From assembly GCA_905479665.1 (NCBI GenBank), contig CAJQNM010000666.1:1-6344 (forward strand): DNA of 6,344 nucleotides, read 5' to 3'. The translations under genes were made by a program, and so were the position numbers. Each line of letters begins with the position of its first letter. The first letter of the stretch is position 1. This document shows positions 1 to 6,279 of this stretch, piece by piece. The notes below the pieces were generated by a model. That model saw nothing but the letters and a program-made list of their open reading frames with translations. It ran no database searches and was not told where the DNA came from. The stretch comes from an uncultured Saprospiraceae bacterium. Its GTDB lineage: Bacteria; Bacteroidota; Bacteroidia; Chitinophagales; Saprospiraceae.

Positions 1-2435
1 CACCAGTAGTCGACTACGAGCAACTCAACAGTTACATTCTTACAAGCATCTTCGCAATCAAAAGGTACAGCATCAGACCATCCACCACCAATATTGTGGA
101 GTAGATCGAGTTGTCCCTCCAAATCATCTGGACCAAACTGACCACCAAAGCCAGTACCCAGATCATCTTCAAATTGATCAGCTACGCACTTCGAGTTCTC
201 ACGAATAAGATTCTTGTAGTAGTGATCATCAACTTCATAAGGATGCTCTACACAATGTAGTGTTGCATACTTCATTAAATCATATTTCCAGGCATTCCAG
301 ATAAGGTCGGTGCAAGCACGTCCATCTTCTTTCAGCCATTTCATTGTTTTATAGTAGTGTGCTTCTACTGGATCGACATGCTTGTCTTCTTCCAGATTGG
401 CACAGTATACGGTGTCGTAGTGATAGTAGCATTCTGCAGAGATATCATCACAGAGATCTACGCAGTGCTCATACCAGTCTGACCGACGAGCAAGCGTCAG
501 TGCGATACCGCAATTATCCCAACTTCCTTCATCAAAAGTCTCGGCATCAACCCAAACTTTCTTACTGCTCAATCCTACGATCACGCCTTTGTCACAGACT
601 GGCACCGGTCGAGTCAAGTCTTTCACTTTTATGTAGCACGTGTCATATGCCACATTATGGCAATTGTCATAGGCTTCATAGTAGATCGGAGTTGCAATAT
701 CGCCGTGGGGAATCTTCACCTGTTCATGTGACTCAAAAACGGAAGGCACATCACCTGGCTCTAGTACGATAGTTGTGATACCAGGAATTATGGCCTTTAC
801 ATACTTCACACCAGACCAATCGTCAACTACCCGTACTGGTGGAATGTATGAATGTGAGGCACAATCGTGTGATGAAGCAGGTACGTATACCGTCTTCGTG
901 GCTTCGTCGTAGAGATTTGGATTGGAGTAATCTACCTCACACTCGACCACTGGGGCAAGTGTATCAAGATCAACTACCCAAAACTCACACTTCCAATAAC
1001 CAGGAATATCCTCCTCGCCACTGGTAGCCGCCATCAACGGACCATCAGGCACGGTAGCTTCCACATATGAGAAACCACTTAGTGAACTTGCTCCATAAAA
1101 GCAGAGTTCATCGCAGACTTCTACAGCAATCGTATTGGCTCCAGCGGAGAGAGGCACTTTTGCGCCACCATTGATCGAATAGGTACCTGCGGTAGCAGTA
1201 ACCATGATCTCGCCAGTTTGTGGAATATCCACACACATTGAGCTCATTGCAGCCAAGGTGTAGGTGGTTGTTGCTCCATCAGCAATCGCCTTAAGTGCAG
1301 GATTAATCCGGCCACCAACAAATACTGGAGTCGCACCGGCAGTTACATCACCTTTGTAGTTCCAATGCTTCGGATGAAAAGTACCACTGAAATCAGTGAT
1401 CGTACCAATCATACCTCGTGCCTCATACAAGCCAGGAAGACCATAGCAACTTTGCTTGATCTCTACATTGACCTTGTATTGCTGCTGACAGTAACCACCA
1501 TCAAGCTTCCAAGCATCGACATGCACGCTAATGCCACATTTAGGATCAAACTCAGCAGGATAAAATTCCAACAATCCAGTAGTGGGGTTGAATTTGCTCT
1601 CCACAAATGAGATCGCATCATAGCAGGCAATGGGTCCGGCACCAAAATCAAATTCGTATCCCGAAATCATGTACGGTCCCAATTTGCCACCTGTACCGCA
1701 GTACACTGTATCCTTTTCAGGACAGAAAGAATTCTCTTCCGTGATCTGAGGCAATCGCAAAACAATGATGGTATCAAATCCAGATCCACGAGTGCCATCC
1801 TTGTTAAAGGCTTCGTACTCGCGGTAAATGATTTTGGCAGTATCATTATCAATGGTACCAAGTGCCGCATCATCACAAAATTTAGCATCCACCCAGTCTG
1901 CTACAAAAGTAGCTTCCTCGTCACTCCGGCAAGGTATCATTGCCGTAGGAGGTACGCCGTGGATGTGACCACCCTGAACCAGGGGATCTAAACACCAAAC
2001 CGTTTTGGTTCGGCCATCTACGATGGGGCCATTACCTTGTTTAAAGGTAAGATAGCTCCAACATGCGCCGGCTGAACTCACGTTCAGCTTAAGCTGTTGT
2101 CCCAGGTATGGACATGCATGGAGGGCGATCACATCGCTACCTACCATTCCTGTCTGATAGAAAATTCGTTGACCGTACGAGCCTAAGATCTCCACATCAA
2201 TGGGACCTAGAGAGGCTGCATTAGTCACGAACTCCATCACCTGGACTCGTGCTGTATCGTCAAAACCAACTGAGGCGTTTATATCCGTACAGTTTGGTCC
2301 TTGAGCATACACACTAAGGTTACTCAACAAGAATAGCCCCAAAAGAGGCAGTAATTGAAGAGGTCGCTTAGCGTAGGTAAGCACGCTCTGACACCAACAC
2401 GAGTAGTCCAAATAAGTAAAACTCGTCTTTTTCAT
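1..2435 (-). CDS. Large secreted Cys-rich protein with HYR-like modules (partial, C-terminus outside window)
   Basis: The frame opens with ATG at 2435 (MKKTSFTYL) and stays open for 811 codons to the window edge. A hydrophobic stretch at residues 26-44 (LQLLPLLGLFLLSNLSVYA) ends in a signal peptidase I-like VYA, so cleavage after A44 is likely and the protein should be exported. The mature part contains about 31 cysteines, many aromatic and acidic residues, and no further membrane segment. Two points look like HYR/Ig-type module boundaries typical of giant Bacteroidota surface proteins: DTLAPVVEC (491-499) and DLTRPVPVC (606-614), with DNCH before the second and SWDNCGI (638-644) after it. 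Such proteins usually end in a type IX secretion sorting domain or a gliding-motility-associated C-terminal domain, but that end is not visible here. No Shine-Dalgarno precedes the ATG; the leader is A/T-rich, as is usual in Bacteroidota. The molecular function is unknown; adhesion or matrix roles are only guesses. Confidence 0.9.
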   Translation of the reverse strand, partial: MKKTSFTYLDYSCWCQSVLTYAKRPLQLLPLLGLFLLSNLSVYAQGPNCTDINASVGFDDTARVQVMEFVTNAASLGPIDVEILGSYGQRIFYQTGMVGSDVIALHACPYLGQQLKLNVSSAGACWSYLTFKQGNGPIVDGRTKTVWCLDPLVQGGHIHGVPPTAMIPCRSDEEATFVADWVDAKFCDDAALGTIDNDTAKIIYREYEAFNKDGTRGSGFDTIIVLRLPQITEENSFCPEKDTVYCGTGGKLGPYMISGYEFDFGAGPIACYDAISFVESKFNPTTGLLEFYPAEFDPKCGISVHVDAWKLDGGYCQQQYKVNVEIKQSCYGLPGLYEARGMIGTITDFSGTFHPKHWNYKGDVTAGATPVFVGGRINPALKAIADGATTTYTLAAMSSMCVDIPQTGEIMVTATAGTYSINGGAKVPLSAGANTIAVEVCDELCFYGASSLSGFSYVEATVPDGPLMAATSGEEDIPGYWKCEFWVVDLDTLAPVVECEVDYSNPNLYDEATKTVYVPASSHDCASHSYIPPVRVVDDWSGVKYVKAIIPGITTIVLEPGDVPSVFESHEQVKIPHGDIATPIYYEAYDNCHNVAYDTCYIKVKDLTRPVPVCDKGVIVGLSSKKVWVDAETFDEGSWDNCGIALTLARRSDWYEHCVDLCDDISAECYYHYDTVYCANLEEDKHVDPVEAHYYKTMKWLKEDGRACTDLIWNAWKYDLMKYATLHCVEHPYEVDDHYYKNLIRENSKCVADQFEDDLGTGFGGQFGPDDLEGQLDLLHNIGGGWSDAVPFDCEDACKNVTVELLVVDYW

Positions 2436-2694
2436 GAGTAAAATTTTTGAATTAAAAAAATTCGGTTTTTGCATAAGTCAAATATTCTGAGCGAGGGATA
2501 TTCGCTCTATTCTACATCCGAAAAGACAAGAACAATACCAATTCAGCTCAGCAGTGTCCAAAATTGGCATGACGAAAAAATCTTATGTATTAGATAATAT
2601 CACAATGTGTTGATTTGCAGATGTCGACGCACCAATAGCTCCGATTACACGTGAGAAGGCAAATACATACGAAAGGCGCACCTTTTCAGATTAT

Positions 2695-2706
2695 TACACA
2701 TGTGTA
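2695..2706. promoter_or_regulatory. 12-bp perfect palindrome, possible operator
   Basis: TACACATGTGTA is a perfect inverted repeat without a spacer. It lies in the non-coding region about 260 bp upstream of the secreted-protein start. A dimeric regulator could bind such a site, but short palindromes also arise by chance in AT-rich DNA and no regulator gene is nearby. Confidence 0.2.
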
Positions 2707-2740
2707 TTTTATTTAATGTGTTTTAATCCGCATATGTTGA

Positions 2741-2752
2741 TCTCATATGAGA
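2741..2752. promoter_or_regulatory. 12-bp perfect palindrome within GATC-flanked repeat, possible operator
   Basis: TCTCATATGAGA is a perfect palindrome. It sits in a slightly longer arrangement in which GATCTC (2739-2744) is matched by GAGATC (2751-2756). It lies 35 bp from the previous palindrome. A regulatory role is a guess from position and symmetry only. Confidence 0.2.
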
Positions 2753-2809
2753 GATCTTCTTATATGTCGAAAGGGGATGCGTAAACATGTTGAAAAAAAA
2801 ACATAAAAA

Positions 2810-2835
2810 AAGGTTGGCATACGTATGCCAACCTT
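2810..2835 (-). terminator. Intrinsic terminator of ilvE
   Basis: Two 13-base arms (AAGGTTGGCATAC and its exact complement) form a perfect inverted repeat, so the RNA can fold into a strong GC-containing stem with a few central bases as the loop. Read on the minus strand, the hairpin runs straight into a T tract, then a second longer T run at about 2792-2800. It starts 25 bp after the ilvE stop codon. On the plus strand the hairpin is followed by AAATTT rather than a T tract, so it is expected to act mainly on minus-strand transcription. Confidence 0.88.
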
Positions 2836-2860
2836 AAATTTCGTGCTTGTTGAGCCCGGT

Positions 2861-3928
2861 TTAAGCCACTACAGGAGTATAAACTGGGACGGTCCAGCCC
2901 CGAGAGTCCCTAACCTTTCCAGATCGCAACCCATTGATCTCTGTCTTAAGCATCTGGGCAATCGGGGTAAGGGAGGTGTCCAATTCTATCTTGCGATCCT
3001 TGTGCGCAATAAGTCCAACTGTCGATGCCACAGCAGCTGTGCCAGCTCCAAAGACCTCTTTCAATGTGCCTTGGGCGTGCGCCTCAAAGACTTCATCAAT
3101 GGCGATGGGTCGCTCAGTGACCCGGCAGCCTCGCTCACGCAAGATCTGAATGAACGAAAATCGCGTAATACCTTTTAGTATTGCTCCATTGTTTGCTGGA
3201 GTGGCAATTTCATCCTCAAAGACAAAGAAAAGGTTCATCGTACCGACTTCCTGTACGTACTTGAACTCATGACCGTCAAGCCACAAGACTTGATCAAAGC
3301 CTTGTTCCATTGCTAATTTCCTGGGATAGAGTGATGCCGCGTAATTTCCTGAAGTCTTAGCCTCTCCTACCCCACCGGGTATCGCTCTCACATAGGTATC
3401 ACTCGCCAACAGATTTACTGGCTTGGCGTAATAGGGTCCAACCGGAAGGGTGATGATGCAGAAGCGATAGGTAATGGAAGGTCGGACTCCCAGAAAATGA
3501 TCGATCGCATACATGAAAGGACGAATGTAAAGCGAGCTGCCCTCTTCGGGTGGAATCCAGTTCTGCTCCATTTGAACCAATGCTGAAACAGCTTCCACGA
3601 AATTGCTGGGATCTATACTCGGCATACACATTCTTTCCGCCGACGCATTGAGCCGCTCGGCATGCAGTTCCGGTCGAAAAAGCAATGCCACTCCATCTTG
3701 ATTTTTCGAGGCCTTCATGCCTTCAAAAATGGACTGTCCGTAATGCAAAGCCAGATTTGAAGGGTGAATTTCAAACGAATGAAGGGGTTCGATGCGTGCA
3801 TCGCGCCAGGCCGTACCATCATATTCCATGACAAACATGTGATCGCTCGATATTTGTCCAAAGGGCAGATCGTTAAAATCGACTTGATCGAGTCTCGAAC
3901 GATCTGTTTTAGTGATCTTAATTTCCAT
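2861..3928 (-). CDS. ilvE: Branched-chain amino acid aminotransferase
   Basis: This PLP-dependent fold-type IV enzyme reversibly transfers the amino group between glutamate and the 2-oxo acids of leucine, isoleucine and valine in the cytoplasm. Its 355 residues match the longer BCAT subfamily, which includes the eukaryotic enzymes, rather than the roughly 310-residue E. coli type. Visible motifs are YGQSIFEGMKA (63-73), YIRPF (134-138), the catalytic-lysine segment GGVGEAKTSGNYAASL with K191 as the expected Schiff-base lysine, QVLWLDG (213-219), EVGTMNLFF (227-235) and the phosphate-binding EVFGAGTAA (291-299). The ATG at 3928 is preceded by a purine-rich AAGAAAGAAG that could aid initiation. 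The gene stands alone: a divergent gene lies upstream and a strong terminator lies 25 bp downstream, so it is probably transcribed as a single-gene unit. No frameshift or missing key residue is seen. D-amino-acid aminotransferase or aminodeoxychorismate lyase is unlikely given the length and the EVGTMN motif. Confidence 0.96.
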   Translation of the reverse strand: MEIKITKTDRSRLDQVDFNDLPFGQISSDHMFVMEYDGTAWRDARIEPLHSFEIHPSNLALHYGQSIFEGMKASKNQDGVALLFRPELHAERLNASAERMCMPSIDPSNFVEAVSALVQMEQNWIPPEEGSSLYIRPFMYAIDHFLGVRPSITYRFCIITLPVGPYYAKPVNLLASDTYVRAIPGGVGEAKTSGNYAASLYPRKLAMEQGFDQVLWLDGHEFKYVQEVGTMNLFFVFEDEIATPANNGAILKGITRFSFIQILRERGCRVTERPIAIDEVFEAHAQGTLKEVFGAGTAAVASTVGLIAHKDRKIELDTSLTPIAQMLKTEINGLRSGKVRDSRGWTVPVYTPVVA

Positions 3929-3958
3929 GTCTTCTTTCTTTATTCTTATCTATTCTGA

Positions 3959-3989
3959 TAAATGTAGGTAAAAAGAGGGTCTGATGAAA
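3959..3989 (-). promoter_or_regulatory. Candidate Bacteroidota-type promoter for ilvE
   Basis: On the minus strand, TTTC (3989 to 3986) is followed after 19 bases by TACATTTA (3966 to 3959). This is one mismatch in each box from the Bacteroidota primary-sigma consensus TTTG-N19/20-TAnnTTTG. The -7-like box ends about 30 bp before the ilvE ATG, a sensible leader length. The fit is by eye and could be chance in a short AT-rich spacer. Confidence 0.35.
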
Positions 3990-4007
3990 TAGCTACATTG
4001 CGTACTT

Positions 4008-4433
4008 ATGGACCATCCATTTAAAAAACTGGTCATCTATAAACTACCAGAGGTTTTGGCTGCCCCGGATCCTGATCTGACAACAGCCGAAAACATTGTC
4101 TTTATCGATGAACAAGGAACGACCCAGGAGGCACAAGAGCTGCTGGCAAAGATCTTAAAATCAGTACAAGTGGTCGATTTTGCTCAAATTGAGGTGGCAT
4201 CTGGGACTTCCTTACGTCTCTCCCAGTCCATCTCTTTAGAAAATCAAAATCTCATCTCATTCGGTCCACAATTGTCTCAGCTGGGTTTGTCCGTGAGTCT
4301 TCCACTGTACCAGCTCGGTAAGGTTGGGGGATTGACCATCTTAATCGTCGACGATTTAGCAAAGATCGCTGCCTCAAACGCGAAGAAGAAAATGCTTTGG
4401 GAAGCTCTAAAAGAGATGTTTCATGCAGCATAA
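4008..4433 (+). CDS. Small uncharacterised conserved-looking protein upstream of rdgB
   Basis: This 141-residue protein is soluble, with no signal peptide or membrane segment. It shows a helix-like QEAQELLAKILKSV (40-53), a strand-like NLISFG (81-86), LPLYQL (98-103) and a C-terminal charged helix covering about 115-138 (DDLAKIA...KKKMLWEALKEMF). This layout, an early 'LL.KIL' helix, a central 'FG', and a final 'K..LW..LK.MF' helix, fits a small protein type I recall from Bacteroidota genomes that is usually annotated as hypothetical. A distant link to the DNA polymerase III psi subunit or the UDG-like fold is possible but is not shown by any diagnostic motif. Its last codons overlap the start of rdgB by 11 bp, which suggests co-transcription and translational coupling. 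The ATG at 4008 is the only good start; it lies 79 bp from the divergent ilvE start. I cannot assign a function. Confidence 0.85.
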   Translation: MDHPFKKLVIYKLPEVLAAPDPDLTTAENIVFIDEQGTTQEAQELLAKILKSVQVVDFAQIEVASGTSLRLSQSISLENQNLISFGPQLSQLGLSVSLPLYQLGKVGGLTILIVDDLAKIAASNAKKKMLWEALKEMFHAA

Positions 4434-5058
4434 ATTTTCGAATCTCATATTTGCCACCGGCAACGTCAATAAGCTGGTTGAAGTAGAGGCGATGCTGGCA
4501 GATCATGGCATGGATAAGGTCTTCAGGATGCAAACCTTGCAAGATATCGGCTGCCATGAAGACATTCCTGAAACAGCAGATTCGATCGTGGGCAATGCTT
4601 TGATGAAAGCTCAGTACGTCTTGGAGCATTATGGACGCCCGTGCTTCGCCGAAGACACAGGGCTGATCGTCAACGCACTAGGTGGTGATCCAGGCATATA
4701 CTCTGCCCGCTATGCAGGGCCCCAAAGGAATGCGGACGACAACATGAATTTGCTCTTGCAAAACCTAAAGGCCTTTGGGGATAGAACAGCATATTTCGAA
4801 ACGGTGATCGCCCTGGTCACTCCTGATGAGACCCATTGTTTCACTGGTCAGGCTCACGGCACCATTACATTTGAAAAAAAAGGAATGGACGGTTTTGGCT
4901 ACGATCCGATCTTTAGACCCGACGGCTATGATCAAACTTTTGCTGAGTTGAAGGAGGAGAAGAATAGCATCAGTCATCGCTATCAGGCGATGCAGGCTTT
5001 TATGGCCTTTCTCAAGCAATCACACCCAATGATCGAGAAGGAAAATGAGCCCAAATAA
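4423..5058 (+). CDS. rdgB: RdgB/HAM1 family non-canonical purine NTP pyrophosphatase
   Basis: The enzyme hydrolyses dITP/ITP and (d)XTP to the monophosphate plus pyrophosphate, keeping deaminated purines out of DNA and RNA; it is cytoplasmic and usually a dimer. Family signatures are all present: ATGNVNK (11-17) for substrate phosphate binding, an acidic active site in AEDTGL (76-81, D78 as the likely general base), the following GGDPGIYSARYAG (87-99), GFGYDPIF (157-164) and the base-recognition SHRYQA (184-189). The 211 residues are slightly above the family's usual size of about 200, with a short charged tail. The start is ATG at 4423 inside the end of the preceding gene (11-bp overlap), which puts ATGN at the expected distance from the N-terminus. 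The pair therefore looks like a two-gene operon. The 3' end overlaps the convergent prenyltransferase gene by 39 bp. Confidence 0.96.
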   Translation: MQHKFSNLIFATGNVNKLVEVEAMLADHGMDKVFRMQTLQDIGCHEDIPETADSIVGNALMKAQYVLEHYGRPCFAEDTGLIVNALGGDPGIYSARYAGPQRNADDNMNLLLQNLKAFGDRTAYFETVIALVTPDETHCFTGQAHGTITFEKKGMDGFGYDPIFRPDGYDQTFAELKEEKNSISHRYQAMQAFMAFLKQSHPMIEKENEPK

Positions 5059-5886
5059 TACACTCGCTATCCCATTGCTGGTAAAAAAAGCCAGATTGAC
5101 TTTCTCCAGCTTACCTGGTCGTACCAATGTATGCTGGTAGATAAGTATGGCGATAAAAAGCGCACTGGCCACCCATTGCCACAAATTCATCTCAAAATGG
5201 GTTACTGAGAGTAAATAGCTGGCACCGACTAGACTGGCAGCTGACACTACGTGTGAAATACGCGATACAAGCAGAGCCTGCTCTGCTCCCAGCAACGAGG
5301 GGATCGAGCGCAGGCCAGTACGTGCATCATAGCCTTCGTCCTGCAAGGCATAGATTATGTCAAATCCGGCCACCCAAAAAAAGACAACCAGACCGTAACA
5401 AACTGGCAACCAAGCAAATGAACCCGTCACTGCTAAATAAGCCCCGACCGGAGCCAAGCTTAGACCGAGACCCAATACGAAGTGGCTAAGTGCGGTAAAA
5501 CGCTTCGTATAGCTGTAGCCCAGAACCACGGCAAGCGCAACCGGGGAAAGATAAAAGCAAAGTGGATTGATCAGATAGGTCGTAGCAATAAAAAGAAGTG
5601 CGTTTCCTATGACGAAGATCAACACATGGCTACTGGACATTGCGCCACTTGGTAGCTCTCGCGTCGCTGTTCGAGGGTTTGCAGCATCGATATCCTGATC
5701 AGCCCAGCGATTGAAAGCCATCGCCGATGACCGGGCAAAAATCATACAGAGTAAGACTTTGAACGCCAATAACCAGACATCTTCTACTACACCACTAGCC
5801 CAGATGCCCAAAAATAGGCCTACCACCGCAAAGGGCAAAGCAAAGACCGTGTGGCTGAACTTTATGAGTTTGAAGTATTTATTCAT
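5020..5886 (-). CDS. mqnP: UbiA-family prenyltransferase, probably menaquinone-type MqnP
   Basis: This integral membrane enzyme should attach a polyprenyl chain to an aromatic ring, using Mg-bound prenyl diphosphate. I place the start at ATG 5886 (MNKYFKLIKFSHTVFALPFA, 288 residues). A GTG at 5907 would add only seven residues (MLIPLYN) and is less convincing. Both Asp-rich motifs are present: NRWADQDID (59-67, D63 and D67) and DIIYALQDEGYD (176-187). About nine hydrophobic segments can be traced, roughly 13-31, 38-55, 88-107, 109-125, 136-155, 160-180, 210-227, 237-251 and 265-284. The stretch ARSSAMAFNRWADQDIDAAN, followed by PRTATRELPSG, is typical of the 'UbiA-like, other' subfamily, which includes MqnP of the futalosine menaquinone route. 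Bacteroidota make menaquinone rather than ubiquinone, so an MqnP role is preferred over 4-hydroxybenzoate prenylation, but the acceptor cannot be proven here. Its last 39 bp overlap rdgB tail to tail. Confidence 0.9.
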   Translation of the reverse strand: MNKYFKLIKFSHTVFALPFAVVGLFLGIWASGVVEDVWLLAFKVLLCMIFARSSAMAFNRWADQDIDAANPRTATRELPSGAMSSSHVLIFVIGNALLFIATTYLINPLCFYLSPVALAVVLGYSYTKRFTALSHFVLGLGLSLAPVGAYLAVTGSFAWLPVCYGLVVFFWVAGFDIIYALQDEGYDARTGLRSIPSLLGAEQALLVSRISHVVSAASLVGASYLLSVTHFEMNLWQWVASALFIAILIYQHTLVRPGKLEKVNLAFFTSNGIASVLFGLIFLLDHWV

Positions 5887-5905
5887 ATTGTACAAAGGGA
5901 TGAGC

Positions 5906-5936
5906 ACAATTTACCCAATTCATGATCAAGTGGAAA
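5906..5936 (-). promoter_or_regulatory. Candidate promoter for the UbiA-family gene
   Basis: On the minus strand, TTTC (5936 to 5933) lies 19 bases before TAAATTGT (5913 to 5906), a partial match to TTTG-N19/20-TAnnTTTG. Transcription would start near 5900 and leave a short leader to the ATG at 5886. If real, this would exclude the GTG at 5907 as the start codon. The match is weak and judged by eye. Confidence 0.22.
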
Positions 5937-5955
5937 TCCTACGCAGGTTTGATTT

Positions 5956-6219
5956 CTACCAATGGATAGCGAATTTCTGACTGATTGGCTGACCCGACTC
6001 TGTCACTCCCTCTATTAGGATTGCATAGTTACCAGGACTCGGACCGGTGCAAATCTCGATGCTCATACGGCCAGCCTCATCAAACGTTAAATTGGGTAAC
6101 CACTGTATGGTTGATCGAAGATCATGTCCCGCTGCATCATGTCGCTCCTGAAGTGAAAAGGGGGTGTATCGGCTGTATCCGGAATGGGTGTACTGCATGA
6201 TGCCATAATCGTGAACCAA
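5956..6219 (-). pseudogene. Orphan C-terminal fragment of a macroglobulin/carboxypeptidase-regulatory-like protein
   Basis: The open frame encodes up to 87 residues from a TTG at 6219, or 80 from ATG at 6198 (MQYTHSGYSRYTPFSL). It has no signal peptide. From about GYSRYTPF onward it resembles the final segment of large Bacteroidota surface proteins that combine macroglobulin-like and carboxypeptidase-regulatory domains: an RSTIQW-LPNLTFDEAGR segment, then a sheet-rich SIEICTGPSPGNYAILIEGVT and a short tail ending at TAG. In such proteins this segment follows many hundreds of residues, none of which is present here: the frame is closed by TAA at 6256-6258 and a terminator lies across 6226-6253. 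I therefore read it as a relic of a deletion or rearrangement. It could instead be a small expressed gene with an unrecognised start. The family resemblance is from memory of the motif pattern, not a search. Confidence 0.5.
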
Positions 6220-6225
6220 CGCAAA

Positions 6226-6253
6226 AAGCCTGCATAAACAATTATGCAGGCTT
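6226..6253 (-). terminator. Intrinsic terminator for the gene entering from the right edge
   Basis: A 12-bp perfect stem (AAGCCTGCATAA paired with TTATGCAGGCTT) encloses a 4-base loop. On the minus strand it is followed by a run of T that begins in the stem end and extends to 6223. It lies 26 bp after the stop codon at 6280-6282 and immediately before the orphan fragment. The plus-strand side continues CTTCCTTAAG, a poorer T tract, so minus-strand termination is favoured. Confidence 0.82.
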
Positions 6254-6279
6254 CCTTAAGTCTTATCTGAATCAAGCGA

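Larger units (their letters stand above)
2436..2809. other. Non-coding upstream region of the secreted-protein gene
   Basis: This stretch of about 370 bases holds no credible gene on either strand. It is AT-rich and lies between the start of the large secreted-protein gene and the terminator of ilvE, so it should carry the promoter and 5' leader of the secreted-protein gene, read on the minus strand. A weak -7-like AATATTTG (minus strand, 2486 to 2479) resembles the Bacteroidota TAnnTTTG box, but I found no matching TTTG upstream at the usual spacing, so I do not call a promoter. Two short perfect palindromes lie in its distal part and are listed separately. Confidence 0.6.

Noticed and set aside
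344..1610. Plus-strand ORFs at 344-772, 839-1027 and 1365-1610
   Set aside because: They lie antisense inside the continuous 811-codon minus-strand frame, have low-complexity, Ser/His/Arg-rich translations typical of antisense shadows, and show no recognisable motif.
2443..2466. A/T-rich inverted repeat (GAATT...AATTC) just upstream of the secreted-protein start
   Set aside because: A five-base arm in an A-rich leader is expected by chance and is better explained as the usual Bacteroidota A/T-rich translation leader.
2825..3178. Plus-strand ORF of 117 codons overlapping the end of ilvE
   Set aside because: It is antisense to the conserved C-terminal half of ilvE and starts inside the terminator hairpin; it has no family motif.
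3399..3629. Minus-strand ORF of 76 codons within ilvE
   Set aside because: Out-of-frame shadow of the aminotransferase, with no independent start signal or motif.
4252..5019. Minus-strand ORFs of 125 and 84 codons antisense to rdgB and its upstream gene
   Set aside because: Antisense shadows over the strongly conserved rdgB coding frame.
6087..6275. Minus-strand ORF of 62 codons overlapping the orphan C-terminal fragment
   Set aside because: It runs through the terminator hairpin in another frame and lacks the domain-like pattern seen in the 5956-6219 frame.
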